Shown: positions 27,263-35,561 of the stretch, in pieces
Numbering within the stretch: the first letter of the stretch is position 1
How the letters are laid out: each line of letters opens with the position of its first letter
Assembly: GCF_014217835.1 (NCBI RefSeq)
Contig: NZ_CP055263.1
Coordinates: 4,653,501-4,717,500, forward strand
Direction: 5' to 3'
Source of the DNA: Metabacillus sp. KUDC1714
GTDB taxonomy: Bacteria > Bacillota > Bacilli > Bacillales > Bacillaceae
DNA length: 64,000 bases
Position numbers and translations under genes: made by a program
The notes under the pieces: model-generated
Databases searched by the model: none
Told to the model about the DNA's origin: nothing
The model's input: the letters and a program-made list of their open reading frames with translations, nothing else

Positions 27263-28093
27263 TTAAAAATTAAAGTTATCAGGGTCAGGTCCAATGCGTC
27301 GATCTTGATTTAGCGATTTGATTTTCTCTAAATCGTCTTGAGATAATTCAAAATCAAATATGTTTGCGTTTTCAATTATCCGGTGTTCTTTCACTGATTT
27401 CGGGATGGTCACAACTTCATTTTGTAAATCCCACCGTAAAATGACTTGGGCAGTAGTTTTGTTGTACTTATTACCAATTTCTTCAAGAATTGGATGTTGT
27501 AATAGTTCACCCTGCATAAGAGGTGACCATGCTTCTAATTGGATATCATTTTTTCTACAAAATTCACGAAGCTCAAGCTGTGATAAACGTGGATGGTATT
27601 CAACTTGATTGACCATTGGCTTGATTTCTGCATCAACCATAAGGTCCTCTAAATGATGAATTTGAAAGTTGCTGACACCAATCGCACGAATACGGCCATC
27701 CTGATACAATTTTTCTATGGCTTTCCACGTTTCTTTATATTTCCCTTTTACTGGCCAATGAACCAAATATAAATCCAAATACTCTAAATCTAGTTTTTTC
27801 ATACTTGTTTCAAAGGCTTCTAGTGTTGTTTCATATCCTTGATCGCCATTCTTTACTTTTGTCGTAATAAAAAGCTCTTCACGTGGAATACCTGATTCCT
27901 TTATGGCTTTACCTACCCCTTCTTCATTCCCGTAGCCAGCTGCAGTATCAATACTTCTATAACCAGCTTTAATCGCTGCTTTAACAGCCTCTTTCACTTC
28001 ATGTCCTTCTTCTACTTTCCAAACACCTAATCCGAACCAAGGCATTTTTACCCCATTATGTAAGATCGTACTATCTTGTAAGCTTTTGATCAT
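27263..28093 (-). CDS. aldo/keto reductase (YvgN-like)
   Basis: 276 residues of the AKR TIM-barrel. The catalytic tetrad is complete: Asp49 and Tyr54 in SIDTAAGYGNEEG, Lys79 in TTKVKN and His112 in LVHWP. NADPH-binding IPKSVKEHRIIENANIFDF is near the C-terminus. The short, single-domain AKR5-type form, with relatives such as YvgN of B. subtilis, reduces methylglyoxal and other aldehydes in the cytoplasm. Paralogous to the gene at 52666-53490. Confidence 0.9.
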   Translation of the reverse strand: MIKSLQDSTILHNGVKMPWFGLGVWKVEEGHEVKEAVKAAIKAGYRSIDTAAGYGNEEGVGKAIKESGIPREELFITTKVKNGDQGYETTLEAFETSMKKLDLEYLDLYLVHWPVKGKYKETWKAIEKLYQDGRIRAIGVSNFQIHHLEDLMVDAEIKPMVNQVEYHPRLSQLELREFCRKNDIQLEAWSPLMQGELLQHPILEEIGNKYNKTTAQVILRWDLQNEVVTIPKSVKEHRIIENANIFDFELSQDDLEKIKSLNQDRRIGPDPDNFNF

Positions 28094-28290
28094 TTTTCTT
28101 CAATCCTCCTTTGGTTTTTACTTATTCATTTTCTCATGTTATTTGTAAAAATCAAATAATTAAGACTAGTTTGAAAAACGTATAATATCGTTAATTGAGT
28201 AGAAAGAAAAAGGATTTAGCTTGTTTTAAATAGAAAATAAGATATTGACGAATAAATATGTAACTATAGCTAATCGTTTTGGAGGAGCTC

Positions 28291-29193
28291 ATGAACAGTT
28301 TATTAGAAAAATCACTTCAGCTATTAAAGCTAAATAAAAAGGATGTACAATTCATTGGGGATGGATTTGGGAGCCTGGTCTTAGAAGATCAGAATGGCAT
28401 GATTATTAGAATCGCTAAGAATTTAGATACTGCAAAACAATACAAAAAAGAATACAAGATACTCCCTCAAATCCAAGCAACACTTTCTCCTATAAAAATA
28501 CCTAAACCTACGTGGTGTCATTTTGATCAAAAAAATGTTCCATTTGGCATAATTATGTATGAAAAGTTGGCTGGACTGACACTTAATCCAAAGTTACTTT
28601 TGGACGAAAATAAAATAACGATTGCCAAACAACTTGGCGCATTTATAGCACTTATCCATCAGATTCCTGTGAATCATTTTAAGGAGTCTTGTTCTCAAGA
28701 GATAAACAATAGAAATCATATTGCTAAGTTGCGTTCATACACAAATGAAGCACTAAAAAATCATTTAACTACAAAAGAAATGTCATTAATGGATGTTTGG
28801 TGGGAGGAAACATTGAAGGACAAAGCTTTTTATTCCTATAAACCAGTGCTTTGTCATGGAGATTTATGGTATGAAAATATCCTTATGAATAAAAAGCAAA
28901 CGTCGATTACTGGTATTATCGACTTTAGCGACATGAAAATTGGTGATCCTGCAATTGACTTAGTTCCACACCACTATTTAGGGGAGGATTTTTATTCTCT
29001 TGTCTTAAGTGAATACTCGAGCGCCTTTCCTGAGGATCATACAATCGATGATCGAGTAAAAAGACATCGGGGTCTGCGGGAGCTGACTGGACTAGAATAT
29101 GCGATCAAACATAAAGATGATATTGAGTTAAAGGATTCTATTGCTAAAATTGGTGATGTTATTTTAGGAACAAGAAAAATGGATTTTAGTTAA
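28291..29193 (+). CDS. aminoglycoside phosphotransferase (APH) family kinase-like protein
   Basis: 300 residues from ATG 28291 after GGAGGA (the TTG 12 bases upstream precedes it). The APH fold shows RIAKNLDTAKQYKKEYKILP at the N-lobe, the catalytic loop LCHGDLWYENIL (HxDxxxxN) and the metal-binding IIDFSDMKIGDPA. This family covers aminoglycoside, macrolide and choline-type kinases; the substrate cannot be read. It lies convergent to the ABC-F gene, giving a small resistance-like cluster. Confidence 0.8.
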   Translation: MNSLLEKSLQLLKLNKKDVQFIGDGFGSLVLEDQNGMIIRIAKNLDTAKQYKKEYKILPQIQATLSPIKIPKPTWCHFDQKNVPFGIIMYEKLAGLTLNPKLLLDENKITIAKQLGAFIALIHQIPVNHFKESCSQEINNRNHIAKLRSYTNEALKNHLTTKEMSLMDVWWEETLKDKAFYSYKPVLCHGDLWYENILMNKKQTSITGIIDFSDMKIGDPAIDLVPHHYLGEDFYSLVLSEYSSAFPEDHTIDDRVKRHRGLRELTGLEYAIKHKDDIELKDSIAKIGDVILGTRKMDFS

Positions 29194-29295
29194 GGAAGCA
29201 ATCATTGTAAAAAGGGAATATGTTTAGAATAGTATGTGAGTGAAACATATTCCCTTTTACTAATTGATGGTAAGCATCGAATACGTCCCTTAGCT

Positions 29296-31014
29296 TTACA
29301 ACTTTCGCTTTTTCTCCATATACATCAACAGTTCTTTGTCAATTTGGTCATATTCCACTGTTCCCGCGGTCAAATAACTGATTTTTCCTAGGAGCTCTGT
29401 GATTTTCGTTTCTATAATTGCGATTTCTTCCAGTACATTTTGATCCTCTTGTTTTTCCTTATTCATTCTTCTTTCCTCGTATTCCTTCAAGCCCATCTCA
29501 ATCTGCTGAATTTTGCTTTTTTCAATTATGAGTAATTTGGTACACAGCTTTTCAATCAAGTATCTGTCATGTGAGACGATTATAAGTGTGCCAGTATAGC
29601 TGCTGAGTGTTCTTTCTAGCTCTTCTCTACTTGGCAAATCCAAATGGTTAGTAGGCTCATCTAAAATTAACACGTCATATTCTTTAAGAATCATATGAAT
29701 CAGCTTGATTCGTGTCCGTTCACCAAGACTTAATTGAGAGATTGGTTTTTGAAGGATTTCATTTTGAATACCCATATTGGCAAAAATGGTCCTAGCATTC
29801 GTTTCTTGCTGACGATCCTCTAGATCAAGGTATTCTAATGGTGTTTTTTCTCCAGGAAGGTCACCTACATCCTGTGATAGATAGGCAATTTTTGTTGACT
29901 CACTAATCCAAAGCGAACCTTTCGTAAGTGTTTCTTCATTAAGCAGCATTTTGATAAACGTCGTTTTACCTGCTCCATTTGATCCAAGCAATCCAATCCT
30001 TTCTCCATGCTTTACATAAAAGTGGCTTTTTTCAAAAAGCACGCGATCACCAAATTGTTTCATGATTCCTTTTGCGTCAAGAATTCTATTTCCCCGTTTA
30101 TGAATAGATTCAAAGTGAAAGGAAACAGATTTCTCTTTCTTTGGCTTTGTCACTTCATGTTTTGATAATTCAAGATTTAAGCGTTTAAGCTTGGATTTTA
30201 TCTGATTATCCTTTTTCTTTGCCTTCGCTCGTTCAAATTCTCGTAATCCCATCTGACGATTTTCAGCATTTGAACCGCCCTTTCCTGCTTGACGATGGGC
30301 TTTTTCAGACCAGTTTTTAAAGGTGCTGATCTGCTTTTCGATCATTCCAACTTTACGTTGTTGTTTTTCATAGTCACGTTTTTCCTGTTCATACTGACGA
30401 TGTTTTTCGTCTCGGTAGGCGGTATAATTTCCCTCATAAACCTTTAGCCTGCCTTCTTCAATTTCAAATACCTTTGTCACCGTTTCGTCTAAAAAATAGC
30501 GGTCATGTGAAATGATGATCGAAGCACCTGCATAGTCATTTACTTCTTCAATCAGCCAGTTTACCCCTTGCATATCCAGGTGGTTTGTCGGTTCATCTAA
30601 GATTAAGAACTCAGGGGCATTTGCCCATATTTTCGCTAAATATAATTTAAGCCGTTCTCCTCCACTTAAATGGGCTAGGTCTTCTTCGTCCCATCTCTCT
30701 ATTTGCAAACCAAGCAACTTGCTTGTTTCCATCAGTTTTTCTCCATATTCGCTCAGTTCAAAATCAATCGACAACGAATAGTCTGTTGATTGTGGCAAAT
30801 AGCCAAGGCTTAGATCGGGTGGCCACATTGTGACAGAACCTTTATCAGGTTCAATCTTGTTCAAAAGGATCTTAACGAGTGTCGTTTTTCCAGCGCCATT
30901 CCAGCCGACGAGGCCGATTTTTTCCCCTTTTCGTATGTCAAAGCTTACATCTTTTAGTATTTCACGTTCACCAAAACTTTTTTGTAGTCCCTTACCTTGT
31001 ATAACTGTGGTCAT
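29296..31014 (-). CDS. ABC-F ribosome-protection ATPase (VmlR-like)
   Basis: 572 residues with two fused ATPase domains and no membrane segments. Domain one has GWNGAGKTT, LSGGERLKLYLA and ILDEPTNHLD; domain two has GSNGAGKTT, LSLGERTRIKLI and ILDEPTNHLD. A basic interdomain linker (about 225-330, with EKQQRKVGMIEKQISTF) forms the antibiotic-resistance arm. Such proteins bind the ribosome E-site and dislodge lincosamide, streptogramin A or pleuromutilin drugs. Start is ATG 31014 after AGAGGTG; a longer frame runs back through the leader. The leader has a terminator, so induction by attenuation is likely. Confidence 0.85.
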   Translation of the reverse strand: MTTVIQGKGLQKSFGEREILKDVSFDIRKGEKIGLVGWNGAGKTTLVKILLNKIEPDKGSVTMWPPDLSLGYLPQSTDYSLSIDFELSEYGEKLMETSKLLGLQIERWDEEDLAHLSGGERLKLYLAKIWANAPEFLILDEPTNHLDMQGVNWLIEEVNDYAGASIIISHDRYFLDETVTKVFEIEEGRLKVYEGNYTAYRDEKHRQYEQEKRDYEKQQRKVGMIEKQISTFKNWSEKAHRQAGKGGSNAENRQMGLREFERAKAKKKDNQIKSKLKRLNLELSKHEVTKPKKEKSVSFHFESIHKRGNRILDAKGIMKQFGDRVLFEKSHFYVKHGERIGLLGSNGAGKTTFIKMLLNEETLTKGSLWISESTKIAYLSQDVGDLPGEKTPLEYLDLEDRQQETNARTIFANMGIQNEILQKPISQLSLGERTRIKLIHMILKEYDVLILDEPTNHLDLPSREELERTLSSYTGTLIIVSHDRYLIEKLCTKLLIIEKSKIQQIEMGLKEYEERRMNKEKQEDQNVLEEIAIIETKITELLGKISYLTAGTVEYDQIDKELLMYMEKKRKL

Positions 31015-31044
31015 GTCGCGCACCTCTTTTTTGTGTATTTTCAC

Positions 31045-31090
31045 AGAGAGGTTTAAAAATAAAAAAACCTCTCCAAAAATCCTGGAGAGG
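31045..31090 (-). promoter_or_regulatory. attenuator of the ABC-F gene
   Basis: CCTCTCC/GGAGAGG stem (31068-31074 and 31084-31090) followed by seven T on the minus strand is an intrinsic terminator about 50-75 bases before the start codon. Its 3' arm GGAGAGGTTT can pair instead with AAACCTCTC (31045-31053), giving an antiterminator choice. Confidence 0.7.
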
Positions 31091-31108
31091 ATAGCTTCAA
31101 ATCCCGCT

Positions 31109-31177
31109 TCAAATAAAATGCAAACGCTTAACACTTATATGCAAACAGACACAAAAACAGAATTTGTGCTTGCTCAT
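31109..31177 (-). CDS. candidate leader peptide (22 residues) of the ABC-F attenuator
   Basis: Begins MSKHKFCFCVCLHIS and ends RLHFI with stop 19 bases before the terminator stem. Its position fits a drug-stalled leader ORF. No clear ribosome binding site precedes it; an in-frame ATG 75 bases upstream, after AAGGGAT, could extend it to 47 residues. Confidence 0.4.
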   Translation of the reverse strand: MSKHKFCFCVCLHISVKRLHFI

Positions 31178-31400
31178 ATCGTAAACGGCACTTGATGAAA
31201 GCTTATATGGACAGACTAATCCTATTCTCCAGGTTCTCATTTTTAGATTCATATGAGTGTTATCCCTTTTAAATAAGATTAAAGCCACATGTTTATAGTA
31301 CCGTTCCTTTCCTAGTATTGACTTACATTTTCAGTATATTTTTACTGGGTAGAATTGTCAAAGGTTTTTCATTATATATCGTTTTTAACTCCTTCAATGT

Positions 31401-31793
31401 TTACCTGGTCGGTAAGTATTTTACATAAATGGCTTTCGAAGAATTTACTGTCTTGCAACCTTCAAGATCCTCTTCATGTAGTAATCCTAATTGGATGGCC
31501 GATTTTATTTTTCCCTCATCTGGTTTTTTTTGAATAAGTTCGAGCAGATTTAATTCTTCCAATCTTTGTACGGTTTGTTCTTGTTTAAATTTTACTGTAT
31601 CTCTTATTTGTCTCTGTATTTTGTAATCCCTCAGGACCATTTCACCTTTAGCATTTTTGCCCACCGACATATCAAAATAATTATTAAAAACTTTCTTCAA
31701 TTCCTCAAGTTCTGTTTCCACTTCTTTTTTCTTATGATTGAGTTCAAGGTAATGAGCAAGCATTTCTCTTGTGATTACAGTTTCATTCGTCAC
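31401..31793 (-). CDS. hypothetical coiled-coil protein
   Basis: 130 residues. A helical coiled coil (about 10-35, LAHYLELNHKKKEVETELEE) is followed by a segment VGKNAKGEMVLRDYKIQRQI and a C-terminal part ending in a small IYVKYLP strand. The GTG start follows GAGGGG by six bases. Layout recalls phage-encoded accessory proteins in Bacillus, but no other phage gene is close and no family is recognised. Confidence 0.55.
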   Translation of the reverse strand: MTNETVITREMLAHYLELNHKKKEVETELEELKKVFNNYFDMSVGKNAKGEMVLRDYKIQRQIRDTVKFKQEQTVQRLEELNLLELIQKKPDEGKIKSAIQLGLLHEEDLEGCKTVNSSKAIYVKYLPTR

Positions 31794-32060
31794 CCTTATC
31801 CCCTCATTTCACAGATGATAGTTCATCATATTGTTAGATGAAGTGAGATATTCGTAAAAAAAACAAATGTTCTCGTTACGTTCATTCATAAAAAAGCGCA
31901 GTATGAAAAAGACCAATAGAATTGTCAAAAAGTATTAATCAGTTTTAAATAGAATGAACGAACGCAAGTAGTTATTTTGAATATGACATATTTCAGATTC
32001 CCTTTTAATACCTTGAATTATCATAAACATAAATTGTTGCAAATATAGGGAGAGGAAATT

Positions 32061-32987
32061 ATGGCTATAAGCCCCCCAATGTTACAAAGAGGAGATACGA
32101 TTGGATTGGTAACACTCGGTAGTCCTCTTGATGCAAGTATTATCAATGCCCGAGTCCAATATTTGAGAGATTTAGGGTTCAATATCGTTTATGGCAGGCA
32201 TGTTTATTCTTATGAGGGCATCACAGCTGCACCAGCTCAACAAAGAGCCGAAGATGTCATGAATATGTTCAGAAATCCGAGCGTCAAAGTGATTTTATCC
32301 ACAAGAGGAGGGACGGGGGTTCAGACCATTCTTCCTTACCTCGATTTTGAAGTTATAAGAGCGAACCCTAAAATAATATCTGGTTATAGTGATATAACCG
32401 TACTGTTAAATAGCTTGTATCAATCTAGTAATATCATTACCTTCCACAGCCTTATGCTAATTGATTTTAGAGTAGAAACACCTGCTTATAATTTCAATCA
32501 ATTCTTTGCAGCAACTTCTACTTTGACATCACCTAGAACGATTCAAAATCCACCGAATATGCCTCCAGTGAGTTTAGTACCAGGAAATGTAACTGGTCCA
32601 ATCGTAGGTGGGAATTTGACTTCGTTAGTCAATACTCTCGGTACACCATATGAACTGAATACACAAGGAAAAATCCTTTTTTTAGAGGAGACCCATTCAC
32701 CTAGTAATATGATTTTCAGGTATCTTACTCAATTAATGATGTCAGGTAAATTTAAAGATTGTCTTGGAATTATTATGGGGGAATGTACAAATTGCCTTGT
32801 ATCTTATGGTAAAACATATAACGATTTGATTAATGATTTGCTAGTTCCCTTAGGAAAACCACTGATGATCAACCTTGCTACCGGGCATGGCTTTTATAAA
32901 GCTGCTATTCCTATAGGTGCTACTGTTAATCTCAATACGACAGATAATAGATTAACAGTACTTGAACCAACCGTTTCAAGGAAGTAA
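32061..32987 (+). CDS. S66 family peptidase (LD-carboxypeptidase/MccF-like)
   Basis: 308 residues. The S66 nucleophile is Ser110 in GYSDIT, with the acidic partner in LFLEETHSP (about Glu209) and His276 in ATGHGFYKAAIPIGA. LdcA members trim the terminal D-Ala from murein tetrapeptides; MccF members cleave microcin C-type amides as self-immunity. The sequence does not decide between these. No signal peptide, so cytoplasmic. Ribosome binding site GGGAGAGG. It lies 22 bases before an MFS gene, probably one operon. Confidence 0.85.
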   Translation: MAISPPMLQRGDTIGLVTLGSPLDASIINARVQYLRDLGFNIVYGRHVYSYEGITAAPAQQRAEDVMNMFRNPSVKVILSTRGGTGVQTILPYLDFEVIRANPKIISGYSDITVLLNSLYQSSNIITFHSLMLIDFRVETPAYNFNQFFAATSTLTSPRTIQNPPNMPPVSLVPGNVTGPIVGGNLTSLVNTLGTPYELNTQGKILFLEETHSPSNMIFRYLTQLMMSGKFKDCLGIIMGECTNCLVSYGKTYNDLINDLLVPLGKPLMINLATGHGFYKAAIPIGATVNLNTTDNRLTVLEPTVSRK

Positions 32988-33009
32988 TTGAATTTAAAGG
33001 AGAACAGCG

Positions 33010-34200
33010 ATGAAAAAAACATGGCTATTAGGATTTGGGTTTTTTAGCATTAGTCTTGGATGGGCATTGTACAATGGATTTGTTCCATTCTTTCTTAACG
33101 ATTATCTTACAAGCACGGCATTAATTGGATTCCTGATGACGATTGATAATTATTTCGCCTTGTTTTTGCAGCCATATATCGGAAATCGAAGTGATCGAAC
33201 AAATACCCGCTTTGGTCGACGTATGCCTTATTTGCTTTTTGGTATTCCAATTGCTGCTTTATTTTTTGCGCTTATTCCATTTCACTTTAACTTGATAACA
33301 TTAGTCATGTTTATGATATGTATGAATTTATCTATGGCTCTTTTCCGATCTCCAACAATTGCTCTAATGCCTGATATTACCCCAGAAACTAATCGTACAA
33401 AAGCGAACGGAATTATTAATTTTATGGGTGGTTGTGGTGCGATATTAGCTTTAAGTGTCGGTTCTGTTTTATTTAGCATTGAAGAATTTTTACCATTTTT
33501 GGCGGTTTCATTTCTTTTTTTAGTGTCTTTATGGGTTATTTTTATAAACATTAAAGAAAACCGTGACACCATTCCTCATGCTAATACTTCAGCACCTAAA
33601 ATAAGCTATAAAAATGAATTAACTTCACAGACTGTTTTCCTGTTAGCTGCTATCTTTTTTTGGTTTATTGCAATTCAAGGCATGGAGGCATTATTTACTT
33701 TGTATGGAGTAAATGAGCTTGGCTTATCAAAAAGCTCTTCGGCATTTTCATTGGCCTTCTTTTCGTTAAGCTTTGTAGTATTCGCAATCCCAAGTGGACT
33801 ATTAGGTGCAAAATACGGTAAAAAAAATATGATTGTGACCGGGATTTTAGGCCTGGTTTTCATTTTTTTACTATTAAATTGGGTAGAATCAGTTTTTTTC
33901 CTACGATCAATTCTATTTGTTGGGGGAATATTTTGGGCATTTATAAATATCAATGCGTACCCTTTTATTGTTTCAACTGGGAGTGAGCTTAGTTATGGTA
34001 CTCGAACTGGTTTATATTATTTGGTTTCTTCAATAGCAGCGATCATTTCACCACCAATTTTAGGGCTTTTAGTTGATTTTTTTGGCTTTGGACTATTATT
34101 TTTTGCTGCTGCAGGAAGTATGCTCCTTGCATTAATCTGTATGCTTAAGGTTAACAAAACAGAGTCTTATTCTCCTTCGGTTTATAAACTGAATGGATAA
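33010..34200 (+). CDS. MFS transporter (SLC45/sucrose-like type)
   Basis: 396 residues, 12 predicted membrane segments. The loop GNRSDRTNTRFGRRMPYLLF between segments two and three is the MFS A-motif in the form seen in SLC45 or glycoside-type carriers. A second half begins after the SYKNELTSQTVFLLAAIFFW segment. Substrate unknown. The start follows AAAGGAG. It directly follows the S66 peptidase gene, which suggests transport of the peptide or its product. Confidence 0.8.
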   Translation: MKKTWLLGFGFFSISLGWALYNGFVPFFLNDYLTSTALIGFLMTIDNYFALFLQPYIGNRSDRTNTRFGRRMPYLLFGIPIAALFFALIPFHFNLITLVMFMICMNLSMALFRSPTIALMPDITPETNRTKANGIINFMGGCGAILALSVGSVLFSIEEFLPFLAVSFLFLVSLWVIFINIKENRDTIPHANTSAPKISYKNELTSQTVFLLAAIFFWFIAIQGMEALFTLYGVNELGLSKSSSAFSLAFFSLSFVVFAIPSGLLGAKYGKKNMIVTGILGLVFIFLLLNWVESVFFLRSILFVGGIFWAFININAYPFIVSTGSELSYGTRTGLYYLVSSIAAIISPPILGLLVDFFGFGLLFFAAAGSMLLALICMLKVNKTESYSPSVYKLNG

Positions 34201-34296
34201 TTAAATGAAAATTATTTATTATAGAACGGTTAGAGTTTAAATTACATTCCACTTCAAATATTTATCGTTTGATAAATCATAAAATTAACACATTAT

Positions 34297-34325
34297 AAAA
34301 AGTACCCAATTAAGAAGGTACTTTT
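34297..34325 (-). terminator. terminator of the aldolase-like gene
   Basis: AAAAGTACC/GGTACTTTT stem (34297-34305, 34317-34325), TTATAATG follows on the minus strand. Confidence 0.6.
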
Positions 34326-34335
34326 CAAAAATATC

Positions 34336-35304
34336 TTATTTTGTTACTGGAGCAAGTGAAGCTTCTGGTGATGTAACCTTGTCGTAGAAATCTACATATT
34401 TGTCACGATCTTCACTATCGCGGTATGCCATCGCAACACGAGGGTGTTCATTTAATGCACCAGAAATCATGTATGGAATGATATAGCCCCACTCCCACTT
34501 TTGACGCATCTCAAGCATATGCTTCTCAATAACGCCAAGAACTGGCTTCATTTCATAGCTTGCTTTTTGGATATAGGTAACGAGGAGCTCTGTGTGACAG
34601 TTTCCAGCCGCACGACCCATGCCATAAACTGATGAATCAAGGAATGTAACTCCATTTCGCATCGCTGTTAAAGTATTTGCGAATGCCAGCTGCATGTTGT
34701 TATGCGTATGAATACCAAGTTGTTTATTAGGTAGCATTGTTTTAAACTTTTTCACTTGATGCTCAATATCCGTTGGAGATAGGCTTCCAAATGAGTCAAC
34801 GATATAGACAACATCTACAGGGCTTTCTTTCACCATTTCAAACGCTTCAATAAGCTGTTGTTCAGGTACACTTGATAAAGCCATAATGTTAAGTGAAGTC
34901 TCATACCCTAAATCATGGAACATTTGGACAAGCTCTAAGCCTTTGTCTACTTCACGAATGTAACAAGCGATTCGAATCATATCTAGCACACTTTGCTCAC
35001 GAGGTAAAATATCATTTGGGTCTACACGCCCAATATCTACTAGAGCGGACAGTTTTGTAAACTTTTTCTCAGTGATTACTTTTTCCTTAAGGAACTGATC
35101 GTCAAGAAATCTCCAGTGATTAGGCTCTTTCGCGTTAAGCAACTTTGCCGAATTTTTGTAGCCTATCTCCATATATTCAACACCAGCCTCACTTAGGCCA
35201 TTATATAAATCTTGAACAAATTCAATACTGAAATCCCAATTGTTTACTAATCCTCCATCACGAATGGTGCAGTCTATAATATTTGTGCGATTATCCATAG
35301 TCAT
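34336..35304 (-). CDS. HMGL-like aldolase catalytic-domain protein
   Basis: 322 residues of the DRE-TIM metallolyase family. The signature IIDCTIRDGGLVNNWDF holds the catalytic Arg and first metal Asp, the metal-binding HTHNN is in LGIHTHNNMQLAFANTL, and GMGRAAGNCHTELL continues the active site. Relatives cleave or form C-C bonds at 2-oxoacids, as 4-hydroxy-2-oxovalerate aldolase does; the substrate is not evident. Start is ATG 35304 after GGGAGG. An orphan between the MFS and sulfatase genes, with own terminator and a sulfatase terminator on its other side. Confidence 0.75.
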   Translation of the reverse strand: MTMDNRTNIIDCTIRDGGLVNNWDFSIEFVQDLYNGLSEAGVEYMEIGYKNSAKLLNAKEPNHWRFLDDQFLKEKVITEKKFTKLSALVDIGRVDPNDILPREQSVLDMIRIACYIREVDKGLELVQMFHDLGYETSLNIMALSSVPEQQLIEAFEMVKESPVDVVYIVDSFGSLSPTDIEHQVKKFKTMLPNKQLGIHTHNNMQLAFANTLTAMRNGVTFLDSSVYGMGRAAGNCHTELLVTYIQKASYEMKPVLGVIEKHMLEMRQKWEWGYIIPYMISGALNEHPRVAMAYRDSEDRDKYVDFYDKVTSPEASLAPVTK

Positions 35305-35451
35305 TATTTCCTCCCGATTTATGTAAAATTTCATTTAAATTTCTCACAAAGGAAGGTGAGTGTCAACCTATTTTGTAAAACTATTATGAATTGTTGTGAA
35401 ATAGAGGTTATTGAAATTAGGATTATAATGTTAATAGGTGATTATTAGGAC

Positions 35452-35545
35452 AAAAAGAGGTATCAAACTTATATTGATATTGATTACCTCCCTATTAAAT
35501 ACTCGCATCCAAATATAAGGGTGCAGCTTTATTATATGCACCCTT
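35452..35545 (-). terminator. tandem terminators of the polysaccharide locus
   Basis: Two hairpins follow the sulfatase stop: AAGGGTGCA/TGCACCCTT (35517-35525, 35537-35545), then GAGGTATCAA/TTGATTACCTC (35457-35466, 35480-35490) followed by TTTTT on the minus strand. Confidence 0.75.
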
Positions 35546-35561
35546 AAATAAATGATACAAT

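Noticed and set aside
31120..31133. cre site in the ABC-F leader
   Set aside because: GCAAACGCTTAAC misses several fixed cre positions.
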